The notes under the pieces: generated by a model
What the model was told of the DNA's origin: nothing
The model's input: only the letters and a program-made list of their open reading frames with translations
The model's database searches: none
In this document: one piece after another, positions 54,686 through 63,868 of the stretch
How positions within the stretch are numbered: position 1 is the first letter of the stretch
Layout of the letters: each line of letters begins with the position of its first letter
Program-made: the position numbers and the translations under genes
Assembly: GCA_013204605.1 (NCBI GenBank)
Contig: JABMNI010000076.1
Location: 18,886 to 82,885, forward strand
Direction: 5' to 3'
Length of the DNA: 64,000 bases
Origin: Ignavibacteria bacterium
GTDB lineage: Bacteria; Bacteroidota; Ignavibacteria; Kapaibacteriales; Kapaibacteriaceae

Positions 54686-55267
54686 GGTACTTCGCTTAAC
54701 CTTTGGGTAGACTAGAATAGTGCCACTTGAGCTGAACACCTTCTTAGCAACCTTCAATGCGCGCTCGTGCCGTTTGCGAATGCAATGCGACTTCAGGTTC
54801 AACTTAACGGCAATCTCTTCCATCGTCATCCCCTCCAGATAATGCATACGAAGCACTTCAGAGTAACGCTCAGGAATCGATTCCAAAACTCTAGCTACGT
54901 CTGATTTATTCTCGGTGGTGTGCGCCTCAACATAGCTATGCGTGGCAATGGCCACTTTCTCCCACGTGTTCACAGCGTCACCATCCGGAAATAGCAACGG
55001 GTCGAGTTTCTTATGTCGGCGTATCAGTTCGCGTCGGGCCACCACCACCCGAAAGGCATCCTGATTCTGTATCGGTTCCAATAATGGCGATCGTTCAAGA
55101 ATCACCAAAGCCGACGTAGACATAGCGTCGTAAATATCATCATTCCCTGCCTTGTCAAACTTCCTCGTCAACGATCTGTAAATTTCCGCGTTCATGATTT
55201 CCACTATCAACTCCCAATTGCATTGTCGAAGGCCATTCGCATGCACACCTATCAAAGGCTGCTGCAT
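54650..55267 (-). CDS. ECF-type sigma-70-family regulator
   Basis: 205 residues. The C-terminal region 4 is clear: LESIPERYSEVLRMHYLEGM, then TMEEIAVKLNLKSHCIRKRH, the HTH. The N-terminal region 2 is diverged but helical. The tail is basic (KVKRSTSNKQKQKKRDE). It lies on the opposite strand to both flanking genes; no anti-sigma neighbour is visible. Confidence 0.7.
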   Translation of the reverse strand: MQQPLIGVHANGLRQCNWELIVEIMNAEIYRSLTRKFDKAGNDDIYDAMSTSALVILERSPLLEPIQNQDAFRVVVARRELIRRHKKLDPLLFPDGDAVNTWEKVAIATHSYVEAHTTENKSDVARVLESIPERYSEVLRMHYLEGMTMEEIAVKLNLKSHCIRKRHERALKVAKKVFSSSGTILVYPKVKRSTSNKQKQKKRDE

Positions 55268-55661
55268 GAAATGTTTCTTACGAAATACCCCAAGCCCCCT
55301 TCCATAAACAATGCGAAATGTATGAAGGCGTGATTTTGATGCATCAGCGGCGAATTCTTGGGTATGGAAAAGTCAGACTGCCGATAAAGCTTGCAGTGAG
55401 AAGTATCCAAAATTCACTTTAGTAGGGGTAGATTGCTACTCATGTATATCTGAAGCAACATTGTGGATTCTCATTTTCAACCACGCGCATGAGGTTCAAG
55501 GGGCGATGCGCAACTAACTCAAACGAATAGGTGTATTCCAATTGCGTGATTGAAGATGGTTTGAAATCTATCAACATCAAGTTGTAACCTATGCGACATA
55601 TTCATGTTGTAGTAAAGTTCACACCGTGGTACACTTGATATTCTTTCCTTAACTTATTCCA
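55268..55661. other. 394-bp gap with fibre-gene promoter
   Basis: No open frame with coding character. It contains one AGCCCCCT motif (55292-55299), a GTTGTAAC element (55581) and the promoter at 55607. It is the leader of the fibre locus. Nothing else recognised. Confidence 0.6.
55607..55637 (+). promoter_or_regulatory. Bacteroidota-type promoter before the surface-fibre gene
   Basis: TTG (55607) and TACACTTG (55630), 20 nt apart; one mismatch to TAnnTTTG. The ATG is 25 nt further. Confidence 0.5.
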
Positions 55662-56687
55662 ATGAGCATTAAAATTATGCTAAGCCGCTACACAGCTACA
55701 CAGCTACACACAAAAGCAATCTGGCTGGCAGTATCGGTTGTGATACTACATCTTACGTTTAGCACTGATTGTAGTAGTCAAGTAGGCAACTTTAACACAG
55801 TTGCGATTCATGGGGGAGTTGGAGGAACGCCAGTTTGTGCACCTCTATTTGTACAACAATCGTTTTTGGACCTACATACGCCGGCAAATCCTTGGATGAG
55901 GTTTGATTATGGTATATGTGCCACGGGAGCACCTGGCAGGCCTGCCGGTAAGATAGGGTTCGCATCTGGTCAGGGATTTCTAACCGGACTTTCCCAGATA
56001 AATGATTTCATGTTCGTGAACAACGACAGCGCAAACCATATACGAATTGCGAATAACACGGCTGGTAAGAACTTTTACCTTGATTTGACACTTGCTCAAG
56101 GCACACCGTTAACCCGCATGACCGCGTACGCCGACGGAAAATTTGATTTTAACGTAGGAAATTGGAATTGCACGACTGGCATGATAAGATTTGAGGGTGA
56201 CTCGTGGGATGGCTCCACAGGCACACGACCTGACCCAGTTATAAAATTGTATAAGCCAACCGGTACAGACACGGAGTGCCCGTATCCATCATCTTTTGCT
56301 TGGTTTATTCAGAATTCGGGAAATGGGGCTGGGCCTGACTACACTGGCGCGCTACAGTTTAGATCTAAAGAGGCACCTGCTAGAGTTGGAAATGAAACGG
56401 GGCTAACTGCCAGAGTTACTTTTCTTAGGAATGGTAACGTAGGAATAAACACGACGACTCCAGTTTCTAAACTTCACTTGTTGGACGGCGCGGTTTTGTT
56501 TAACGGCGATGTGGGTGCAACACCGATAAGTGGGGCGGGTACCCGGTTTATGTGGATTCCTGATAGGGCGGCGTTTAGGGCTGGAGTTATCAACAATGGT
56601 TCTCCTCATGACACTTACTGGAATGCATCTGAAATTGGGCCGTTGTCTTGGGCAGGTGGGGAAGATTGTCTTGCGAAAGCATCCTGA
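55662..56687 (+). CDS. N-terminal half of surface-fibre protein, ended by in-frame TGA
   Basis: 341 residues. Signal-like leader (WLAVSVVILHLTFSTDC), then a beta-rich body with GNVGINTTTPVSKLHLLDG, as in phage-tail and S74-type fibres. It stops at TGA (56685-56687, context GCA TCC TGA TCA), but the same frame continues with head repeats and the S74 domain to 58265. An 8-bp repeat (55688-55711) lies in the leader region. The joined product would be 867 residues. Confidence 0.75.
   Translation: MSIKIMLSRYTATQLHTKAIWLAVSVVILHLTFSTDCSSQVGNFNTVAIHGGVGGTPVCAPLFVQQSFLDLHTPANPWMRFDYGICATGAPGRPAGKIGFASGQGFLTGLSQINDFMFVNNDSANHIRIANNTAGKNFYLDLTLAQGTPLTRMTAYADGKFDFNVGNWNCTTGMIRFEGDSWDGSTGTRPDPVIKLYKPTGTDTECPYPSSFAWFIQNSGNGAGPDYTGALQFRSKEAPARVGNETGLTARVTFLRNGNVGINTTTPVSKLHLLDGAVLFNGDVGATPISGAGTRFMWIPDRAAFRAGVINNGSPHDTYWNASEIGPLSWAGGEDCLAKAS
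55688..55711. repeat. 8-bp simple repeat (CTACACAG x3) in the fibre-gene leader
   Basis: CTACACAG, CTACACAG, CTACACAC. The unit length is not a multiple of three, so slippage would switch the reading frame. Confidence 0.8.
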
Positions 56688-58265
56688 TCATTTTCACATG
56701 GATTAAGGATAGAAAATAGTGGCGATTTCGCAGTAGCATTCGGCAGACAATCTGAGATCAAAGCAACGGCTGACTACGGATTCATATTAGGCGGGGAGAG
56801 CTGCGTTCTTGTTGGCGAGGGGAGTATAGCAGGAGGGTATGCATGTTCTACCCTCGTAGCCGCGAGATACTCTCTTGCTGTGGGCAGTTTCTGCACGACC
56901 AAATCGGAATTTGCTATCGCGCTCGGATATGATTGTGATGCAGGTGGCTCGACTGATTCGAGGGGATCTCATGCACAAATTGCGCTTGGGCACAATGCGG
57001 ATGCGCATGGCCCCGACGCAGTATCCATTGGCAGACACAATCTGTCAGATGCTTTTTACGGATCGGTGTATGGAACGTATTTAGACAACAACGTAGCAGG
57101 CGAGTATGCTACACTCATTGGATATGGCATTCCAGGTTCACCTCACACAAAGTTGACAAATACAGTTGTAGGAGCGTTCAAAATTGGGTTAAATTCTGAC
57201 GTACCTACGTTTATCATGACTGCCGCAGTAGGAGGTACTGGGGACCTTAGTAACGCGGGTATCGGAGTAGTTCCAGTCAACCGGCTGGATGTCAATGGTG
57301 GGGTTACCATTGGAGGTCCGTCTTGGGCTGGATCAACCAGCGCTGGCGATGGTGAATTGTGGCTAGAGAAAAGGTTGGTGATCGTGCAGGAGGATGGAAG
57401 CATGTACGGCCCACACGAACTAGAGGTAACAGGTAGTGCATGGTGCAGTGGTGGAGTATGGGCGACATCTGATGCTACATACAAAAAGGACATTACTCTT
57501 AGTCAACTTGGATTGAGTGAAATTCGGAAAATTGACGTCATTAACTACCGCTTCATTAAGCCATCAATCCACGACGACGGTCGCTTATTCACGGGTGTCC
57601 TAGCCCAAGACCTTGAGGAGATCATCCCCACCGCTGTGCGCACGGATACGGTTATTCACAAGGTCATTAAGAGTGCTCCCTACACTGAATCTGTTCAAAT
57701 CAACACAGGCGACCCCGCTACTTCTTACACGCAAGTCGTTTACCACCCTGCAGTGTTCGATTCATCGTTCTCGACTCGTAAATCTGTGAAGGCGGACGAG
57801 GTAATGTACGTGATGGTGAATGCAGTTAAGGAACTTGCGGCCACTAATGACACACTAAGGCAATCAAATGCGAGGTTGCAATCTGAGACAGATTCTCTGC
57901 GTAGGAAAATTGATGCTGTAGAAATGGAACTTCTGGACGTAAAAATTGCGGTTTCTGAAATACTAACTCGAATGAAACTCGGGGCCGATGCGGGGCTTGA
58001 GCACATTCGTCTTGAGCAAAATCAGCCTAACCCATTTACAGATTATACTGACATTGTCTACGAAATCGACGCTTCGCTACAAGGAGATTTTTATCTAGAT
58101 GTTTCCCATGTTGCAACCTCAACAATGAAAGTCCGCATTCCAGCGGTAGCTGGTTCAGAACAGACCGAGCACATTGTGACCTCTGGCTGGGAACGCGGTG
58201 CCTACATCTATTGCATACGCTCTACGCGCGGACTAGTCCTCTGCAAGAGCATGATGTTGAATTAA
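56688..58265 (+). pseudogene. C-terminal half of surface-fibre protein: head repeats, S74 chaperone, coiled coil, T9SS tail
   Basis: This is the continuation of the same frame after the TGA. It opens with head-type repeats (FAVAFGRQSEIKATADYGF, YSLAVGSFCTTKSEFAIALG) as in YadA-like trimeric proteins. The intramolecular chaperone S74 follows (TSDATYKKDITLSQLGLSEI, GVLAQDLEEIIPTAV) with the Ser-Lys-type cleavage region. A coiled coil (NDTLRQSNARLQSETDSLRR) and a type A T9SS tail (LEQNQPNPFTDYTDI) complete it. A GTG at 56880 could open a shorter frame but has no supporting features. Confidence 0.8.
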
Positions 58266-58290
58266 ATTTAGAAAAATTAATGGAGTTGAT

Positions 58291-59109
58291 ATGAGACAAG
58301 GTACTATAATTATCGCTGCAACTACACTGTTGATTCTCTCGTTCGTCGCGGGCTGTAATCCTTCTGTTACACCTGATCCACCACCATCTTCATCGGAGAA
58401 TTTCATGACGGGAAGCGTTAGATTAGGTCCGGATGAATTCGGGAATCCGGTGCCTCCTACCGCTGGCATTGTTGTCACGGTGTCCAACTCCACCACCTCT
58501 TACAAGGATACTACTGATTCTTCTGGAGTCTGGATCATTTACGATCTGCCTGCGGGAGTATACAAGATATACACAGAGTATTTTGGCTTCCACGGCGATA
58601 CCGTCGGTCAAATGGGAGTAAGTATGTCAAACATCCAGTACGTGGGCGCGGGCGGGTATATTGTTGGGGGTTTGGGTTTGTGGCGAGATCTTGCTTCTAC
58701 TATGATCACGCGGATAGACCCAACGATCAAATGGAGTTACTTAACCAAAGACACCTACCCTTATGAAATCGTTGATTCAGTTCCACGCTTGATTTTAAGC
58801 GTGAAGACTCGGAATGTGACAAGGTGGTCTTACACCGTTTACATTTCAACGTCACCGAACGACGATTGTTCTCAAGCCGAATACAAATTGCCGCTGTCGG
58901 CAGAGCCGTCTTTGGATGGCACATTCCAAATTGAATTTAGTGAAACGCCATATAGCGATTTAAAGCGCAAATACGGAGACCAAGTCAAAATCATGCAGTT
59001 CTACGTGCACGTGCGTCCTAAAGATCACGGGATGTTTAATCCGGCCACGCAGACAAGAGAAGTTCGATGCGTCGACCAGTTGTCCGTGCCATTCAAGTTC
59101 AAAAATTGA
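58291..59109 (+). CDS. Fibre-locus lipoprotein, paralogue 1
   Basis: 272 residues. Lipobox FVAGC. An N-terminal carboxypeptidase-regulatory/transthyretin-like domain (FMTGSVRLGPDEFGNPVPPT, DTTDSSGVWIIYDLPAGVYK) is followed by a C-terminal domain with TRNVTRWSYTVYI and a closing VRCVDQLSVPFKF. It has two paralogues downstream. GGAG precedes the ATG. Role not known; the location suggests attachment of the fibre. Confidence 0.7.
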   Translation: MRQGTIIIAATTLLILSFVAGCNPSVTPDPPPSSSENFMTGSVRLGPDEFGNPVPPTAGIVVTVSNSTTSYKDTTDSSGVWIIYDLPAGVYKIYTEYFGFHGDTVGQMGVSMSNIQYVGAGGYIVGGLGLWRDLASTMITRIDPTIKWSYLTKDTYPYEIVDSVPRLILSVKTRNVTRWSYTVYISTSPNDDCSQAEYKLPLSAEPSLDGTFQIEFSETPYSDLKRKYGDQVKIMQFYVHVRPKDHGMFNPATQTREVRCVDQLSVPFKFKN

Positions 59110-59239
59110 ATTTCTGTTGAAATTTTTAAAAGCCTCGCATTGTGGTATCAAAATTAAACCATAGATGTTACTGGGATGAGAATCTCAAACTAAAATGTCC
59201 GCAAACAAAAGAAACTATGTCCTGTGATACATTATAAAA

Positions 59240-60055
59240 ATGCAAAAAAACTTAGTGAGTTCTGAATCAATTTTGATTCTGTTGGCAGTTCTTCTAATCG
59301 GCGTTGGCTGCACAGATTCGGTATTGAATACTCCAAATAATCAACCGTACACGTCTGACAATTTTTTAACGGGTAGTGTCAGCCTTACAGATGAGTTTGG
59401 GAATCCGGTTGAGGACAGATCGGACGTTATTGTAGTTGTAACAAACGGAACAACCACGTATTCCGATACGACTGATTCTTCAGGCGTTTGGATTCTGTAC
59501 GATGTCCCCGCTGGTGTGTATCAGATTTCTGCTCATGCTGAATCTGAGGGTTACACTGGATTACCTGTTGGTGCTATTGCTAGGCGCGACAACATACAGT
59601 ATGTTGGTACTGGAGGGTATACTGTACAAGCATTTCGTCTAGCGCGTGACATAAGCCCCCTTATGATTTCTAACGCCTCATTGGAACTTAAGTGGATTTA
59701 TAGACACGACGGTCACGATACAACCGTTGCTACGGACTCACTCGCAATCATAAACGTCAATTTTTCTACACGAAATGTTGGCGTGTGGGGATATGAAGTA
59801 ATTGTTGTTGATGCCATTGGTTCAACTTGCGGCAGTGCCGTGGCTATTGATGGGGAACAAACTACTTCCGACGCAATGGGAAAAGTAAACCTAGCTCTCA
59901 ATATCTATAACACACTTCGTGATAAATACAAGACCCAGCTTTCTGCCACTCAGTTGTTCTTGCAGATTCGTCCAGCATTTAGTAGGCGGCCATCAACTGA
60001 AATCGAACCTTTGCCGGTATGCCTTTCACCAATTTCACTGCCCCTGCAATTGTGA
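59240..60055 (+). CDS. Fibre-locus lipoprotein, paralogue 2
   Basis: 271 residues. Lipobox IGVGC. Same plan as paralogue 1: FLTGSVSLTDEFGNPVED, DTTDSSGVWILYDVPAGVYQ, IQYVGTGGYTV, STRNVGVWGYEVIV and a closing LPVCLSPISLPLQL. Most of the identity lies in the N-terminal domain. Intact. Confidence 0.7.
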   Translation: MQKNLVSSESILILLAVLLIGVGCTDSVLNTPNNQPYTSDNFLTGSVSLTDEFGNPVEDRSDVIVVVTNGTTTYSDTTDSSGVWILYDVPAGVYQISAHAESEGYTGLPVGAIARRDNIQYVGTGGYTVQAFRLARDISPLMISNASLELKWIYRHDGHDTTVATDSLAIINVNFSTRNVGVWGYEVIVVDAIGSTCGSAVAIDGEQTTSDAMGKVNLALNIYNTLRDKYKTQLSATQLFLQIRPAFSRRPSTEIEPLPVCLSPISLPLQL

Positions 60056-60272
60056 TTTATCATTCGTTGGGTTAACAAGCAATTCGCAAAGATTCTATTG
60101 GTGTGTTTGGTGAGTAGAAGACCAATTGCACTCTCTTGGGAACATATTCGCAACTTTAAGTGATGATTTCGCACTGATAATTCTTTGTTTTTCAGTGCAT
60201 CTTTTCCTGTACATTTGCCTCGAAGCACGTACCTAACTCGGTATGATTTATGCGCAATGGAGCACGTTAAAT

Positions 60273-61077
60273 ATGAGAGCTAACCAGAAATTTTTCGCAG
60301 TTCAGTTCATAACACTGATCGTCATAACAGTGTGTTTGTCAGGTTGTAAATCTGCCACAGATCCAACTCCCGCCTCAACGGACAACTATTTATTCGGAAG
60401 CCTTAAACTGGTGGATGAGTTCAACAATATCGTAACCACTGACAAATCTGGTTTTGAAGTAAGTGCGACCGATGGCAAAAAAAACGTACACCGGGGTTTC
60501 AGATGCCGACGGTACTTGGAAGGTATTCAACGTTCCAGCAGGCGTTTACAAAATTGAGGCGCACGCAAAAGATGGTTTTGGTGATTTTTCGGAGTCAAGT
60601 TTCACGTCTGCAACAAACGTTCAGTACGTTGGCGTTGGAGCGTATCAAACTTATCAATTTTCGCTTGCAAGGCCGATCAGCTCAGATATGGTCGCGGATG
60701 CCTCAACTAGTATTGTATGGCGCTACACATTTTCAGACGAGGCAATGACAATCATTAAAGATTCCATTGCTTACGCCCGAGTAACAGTGCAAACGAGGAA
60801 TCTTTTAGGCTGGTCATACATAATGAGCATTGTAAGTGATAGCACAATGAACTGTGCGTCATATCTTGCGAGGGGTTTCGGATCGAAAACTCCAGATGGA
60901 ACCGGGAGTTTTGTCACGGACTATGCTTTCTATCCTGACTTCATAACCAAGCTTGGACATGCACCGGGCGGCCGTACATATTACCTGATGATACGCCCAC
61001 ATAATGGGAATAGTGGCCCAAATTTCAGTTTGGATGAAGATTGCTTAAAACCATTTGTTCTTCCAATTACCCTCTAA
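60273..61077 (+). pseudogene. Fibre-locus lipoprotein, paralogue 3, frameshifted at an A8 run
   Basis: The first frame (leader, lipobox CLSGC, NYLFGSLKLVDEFNN) changes to the next at 60477-60484, a run of eight A. With seven A the sequence reads on as DGKKTYTGVSDADGTWKVFN and continues to a full-length C-terminus (CLKPFVLPITL). A TTR-like domain then matches paralogues 1 and 2. It may be phase variable, a true pseudogene or a homopolymer error. ATG at 60273 gives the leader; 60243 is an alternative. Confidence 0.75.
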
Positions 61078-61089
61078 AATACCTTTCCG

Positions 61090-61097
61090 TATTTTTG
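61090..61097 (+). promoter_or_regulatory. Possible -7 box (TATTTTTG) of the sulfide operon
   Basis: Exact TAnnTTTG, 91 nt before the ATG. No good -33 box was found, so the call is weak. Confidence 0.3.
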
Positions 61098-61139
61098 TGA
61101 TTCAGCAGGTGTAAGGGGCTTAGTAGCACCTATGTAGTT

Positions 61140-61158
61140 CACACGCAAGAAGCGTGTG
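61140..61158. promoter_or_regulatory. Perfect inverted repeat before the MBL-rhodanese gene
   Basis: CACACGC-AAGAA-GCGTGTG, 7-bp arms. Possible operator for a sulfide-sensing repressor or a 5' UTR hairpin. Confidence 0.4.
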
Positions 61159-61187
61159 TTATGTCACATTGAATTGTAAGGTGGAGA

Positions 61188-62612
61188 ATGTTTTTCAAGC
61201 AGATTTACGAGCCAGGTTTGGCGCATGCGTCATACATAGTTGGCTGCCAAAAAACCGGGCAGGCGTTGGTGATTGATGCAAAGCGCGATGTTGATACGTA
61301 CATTCAAATTGCTAAGCAAGAGGGCTTGCGAATTACGCACATTACCGAAACGCATATCCATGCGGACTTTTTGTCGGGTAGCAGAGAGTTGGCCGAGCTA
61401 ACGGGAGCACCAATGTTGCTGAGCAACGAGGGCGGACCAGATTGGCAGTATGCATTTGCGCATGAACCGCTCAATAATGGATCGCAATTCATGGTGGGTA
61501 ACATCAAGTTTGATGTTGTTCATACGCCGGGCCACACGCCCGAACATATTTCGTTTCTCGTTACAGATACTCCCGCAATTGCCGATGTACCCATCATGTT
61601 TTTCTCGGGCGATTTTGTGTTTGTTGGCGATGTAGGACGTCCGGATTTGTTAGAGAAGGCTGCCGGAATGAAGGGCACTATGGAGCTTGGCGCGCGGCAA
61701 ATGTGGAATTCGTTGGCATGGTTTAAAACGTTGCCCGATCATATTCAGGTTCACCCGGCCCACGGCGCAGGATCGGCCTGTGGCAAGGCGTTGGGCGCTA
61801 TTCCTTCTTCGACAGTGGGCTACGAAAAATTAGTAAACTGGGCGCTGCAATACACCAACGAAGAAGAATTTGTGCGCGAGCTGCTGTCGGGTCAACCAGA
61901 GCCCCCTACATATTTCGCTGCAATGAAACGCCTCAACAAAGAACTGCGCGAGGTTGTTTCTCAAATTCCCACGCTTGCAGTTTTATCGCCTATAGATATC
62001 GAGCAGATGTTATCAAAGAATCAAATTGTAATTGATTCTCGTTCAAAAAAGTTGTTCGCTGAGGCACACATTTCTGGTTCAATTAACATTCAGAACAACA
62101 AAGCATTTTCAACTTGGGCAGGTTGGATGTTGAACTACGAGGTTCCGTTTGCGCTTGTGGTTGCGCATGCAGATGTTGATGAGTTGCAGCGGAAGTTGAT
62201 GCGCATCGGACACGATAGCGCCGTTGGTTACATCCCGAGTTTAGATGACTGGCAACAGAGCGGTCACCCTACAAGTGCGATGGCACAAATCACGCACGAG
62301 GAATTGTTGCAGAAATACACAGATTCGGATACTATGGTGATAGATGTAAGGGGCTTTTCAGAGCATGTTAGCGGTCATATACCGGGAAGCACGAATATTC
62401 ACGCCGGACACCTGATGGAACATTTAGGTGAAATTCCGAAGGATAAAACTGTCGTGATTTCGTGTCAGTCTGGCGACCGTTCAAGCATTGCCACCAGTGC
62501 GCTAATGCGCAAGGGCTTTACCAACCTCGTGAACTACGCTCCCGGATTTGCTGGGTGGGCAAAGAGTGGCGCACCAGTAGAAATTGGAAATGCCGAGGTT
62601 GAAAGTTTGTGA
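61188..62612 (+). CDS. MBL-fold persulfide-dioxygenase-like protein with two rhodanese domains
   Basis: 474 residues. The MBL domain has ETHIHADFLSGSRELAELTG, TPGHTPEHISFL, FSGDFVFVGDVGRPDL and HPAHGAGSACG, as in ETHE1-like enzymes. Rhodanese 1 (about 275-360) lacks the active Cys. Rhodanese 2 has VVISCQSGDRSSIATSA. It likely oxidises glutathione or protein persulfides and transfers sulfane sulfur. Ribosome site AAGGTGGAGA. Confidence 0.88.
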   Translation: MFFKQIYEPGLAHASYIVGCQKTGQALVIDAKRDVDTYIQIAKQEGLRITHITETHIHADFLSGSRELAELTGAPMLLSNEGGPDWQYAFAHEPLNNGSQFMVGNIKFDVVHTPGHTPEHISFLVTDTPAIADVPIMFFSGDFVFVGDVGRPDLLEKAAGMKGTMELGARQMWNSLAWFKTLPDHIQVHPAHGAGSACGKALGAIPSSTVGYEKLVNWALQYTNEEEFVRELLSGQPEPPTYFAAMKRLNKELREVVSQIPTLAVLSPIDIEQMLSKNQIVIDSRSKKLFAEAHISGSINIQNNKAFSTWAGWMLNYEVPFALVVAHADVDELQRKLMRIGHDSAVGYIPSLDDWQQSGHPTSAMAQITHEELLQKYTDSDTMVIDVRGFSEHVSGHIPGSTNIHAGHLMEHLGEIPKDKTVVISCQSGDRSSIATSALMRKGFTNLVNYAPGFAGWAKSGAPVEIGNAEVESL

Positions 62613-62661
62613 AGTTCAACATTTGTGAAGTTGAGCGTTTGTGAACCTGAAAGTTTGCAAC
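62598..62661. repeat. Four-copy 16-bp tandem repeat spanning the MBL-rhodanese stop codon
   Basis: GTTGAAAGTTTGTGAA, GTTCAACATTTGTGAA, GTTGAGCGTTTGTGAA and CCTGAAAGTTTGCAAC. The TGA at 62610 recurs at 62626 and 62642, so all three frames are closed. Confidence 0.9.
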
Positions 62662-62694
62662 GTTAGATTTTGAGTTTTGAAAGGAGGAGTTAGA

Positions 62695-62988
62695 ATGAAA
62701 GAAATTTCCGCAGCAACGTTAAAGCAGCGAATGGAGAATGAAGATCTGACGTTGTTAGATGTTCGACAACCGGAAGAGTGGGAGGAATTCCACATAGAAG
62801 GGTCAATTCATATTCCGTTGCCTGATTTAGAATTACGCGTAGATGAATTGGAACAACTAAAGGAAAAAGAACTTATTGTTCTTTGTCTTTCAGGCGCACG
62901 CAGCGGTCAAGCCTGCATGTTCCTCGAACTGTCAGGTTTCGAAAATCCCGTAAACCTTAAGGGCGGCTTAATGGCATTCCAAGCGTGA
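62695..62988 (+). CDS. Single-domain rhodanese
   Basis: 97 residues. LLDVRQPEEWEEFHIEGSIH and the active Cys64 in IVLCLSGARSGQA. GGAGG lies before the ATG at 62695; the longer TTG frame (62677) starts within the ribosome site. It moves sulfur for the sulfide operon. Confidence 0.9.
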   Translation: MKEISAATLKQRMENEDLTLLDVRQPEEWEEFHIEGSIHIPLPDLELRVDELEQLKEKELIVLCLSGARSGQACMFLELSGFENPVNLKGGLMAFQA

Positions 62989-63028
62989 TATTTTTCACCA
63001 TATCTGCAGTAGGGTTCAGAGCTTTTAC

Positions 63029-63820
63029 ATGACAATTGTCTTATACGTAATTGCTGTTTTCATTGGTATCACCCTAGGCATGATTGGCGCGGGTGGCGCC
63101 ATCGTTGCTGTTCCATCGTTTGTGTATCTCGGAGGCATTCCGCCCGCACTTGCTAGCGGCTATGCGCTGTTCGTTGTTGCCGTTGCATCCGCCGTAGGTG
63201 CGGTTCAATACATCCGCAACAAGTTGGTTGACTGGCGCGCGGTATTTGCCTTTGGTAGTTCAACGTTAGTCACCATTGCATTGACGCGGGGAATTTTTCT
63301 TCCGGCTATTCCCGATATCATCCCACTCCCCTTTGGTGGCACAATTACCGAAGGTTCCTTTTTGATGTTCGCATTTTCGGGAGTACTTTTATACGCCGCT
63401 ATCTCAATGCTGCGACAACGCAAAAAGAAGGATGATGAAACTCACCCAACGCATTTCCTAATCCTCGCCGCTTACGGAGTTATAATTGGACTGGTTTCGG
63501 GATTTTTAGGTGTGGGTGGCGGCTTTTTAATGACCCCTGCACTTGTACTTTGGGCAAACCTAGAAATGAAGAGAGCCGTAGGTACTTCGCTAGTTCTGAT
63601 AAGCGTAAACAGTCTTGTGGGTGTTGGCGCAGATATTACAGCCGGTGTTCAATATGAATGGGGCTTTCTGTTAGTGTTCACCGTACTAACCACAATCGGC
63701 ATCATCTTTGGGGGCAGATTTGCTACAAGAGTTGATGGCGCCATTTTACGCAAGGGATTTGGTTGGCTAGTTCTTGCCATCGGAGTATCCGTGTTAGCAC
63801 GCGAAAGCTTCAACCTCTAA
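63029..63820 (+). CDS. TauE/SafE-family anion permease
   Basis: 263 residues, about seven membrane helices. GMIGAGGAIVAVPSFVYLGGI and GFLGVGGGFLMTPALVLWAN are the two family repeats. It probably exports sulfite or a related anion from sulfide oxidation. Last gene of the operon. Confidence 0.9.
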   Translation: MTIVLYVIAVFIGITLGMIGAGGAIVAVPSFVYLGGIPPALASGYALFVVAVASAVGAVQYIRNKLVDWRAVFAFGSSTLVTIALTRGIFLPAIPDIIPLPFGGTITEGSFLMFAFSGVLLYAAISMLRQRKKKDDETHPTHFLILAAYGVIIGLVSGFLGVGGGFLMTPALVLWANLEMKRAVGTSLVLISVNSLVGVGADITAGVQYEWGFLLVFTVLTTIGIIFGGRFATRVDGAILRKGFGWLVLAIGVSVLARESFNL

Positions 63821-63868
63821 AGAATCAGTTACGAACTGTCAATTACGAATTACGAGACTCGAATTCTC

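Noticed and set aside
56880..58265. GTG-started independent gene for the S74 half
   Set aside because: Head repeats are continuous across this point in the same frame; the GTG has no leader or ribosome site.
25532..58265. Genome-wide stop-codon reassignment (TAA or TGA read as sense)
   Set aside because: Many intact genes here end in TAA or TGA, including overlapping ATGA junctions; only two genes are interrupted.
60463..61077. Independent small gene in the second frame of paralogue 3
   Set aside because: It lacks a leader and matches only the C-terminal part of the paralogues; it is the frameshifted remainder.
55662..61077. Prophage tail module
   Set aside because: S74 and head repeats occur in phage fibres, but no other phage gene is present and the protein ends in a T9SS tail.
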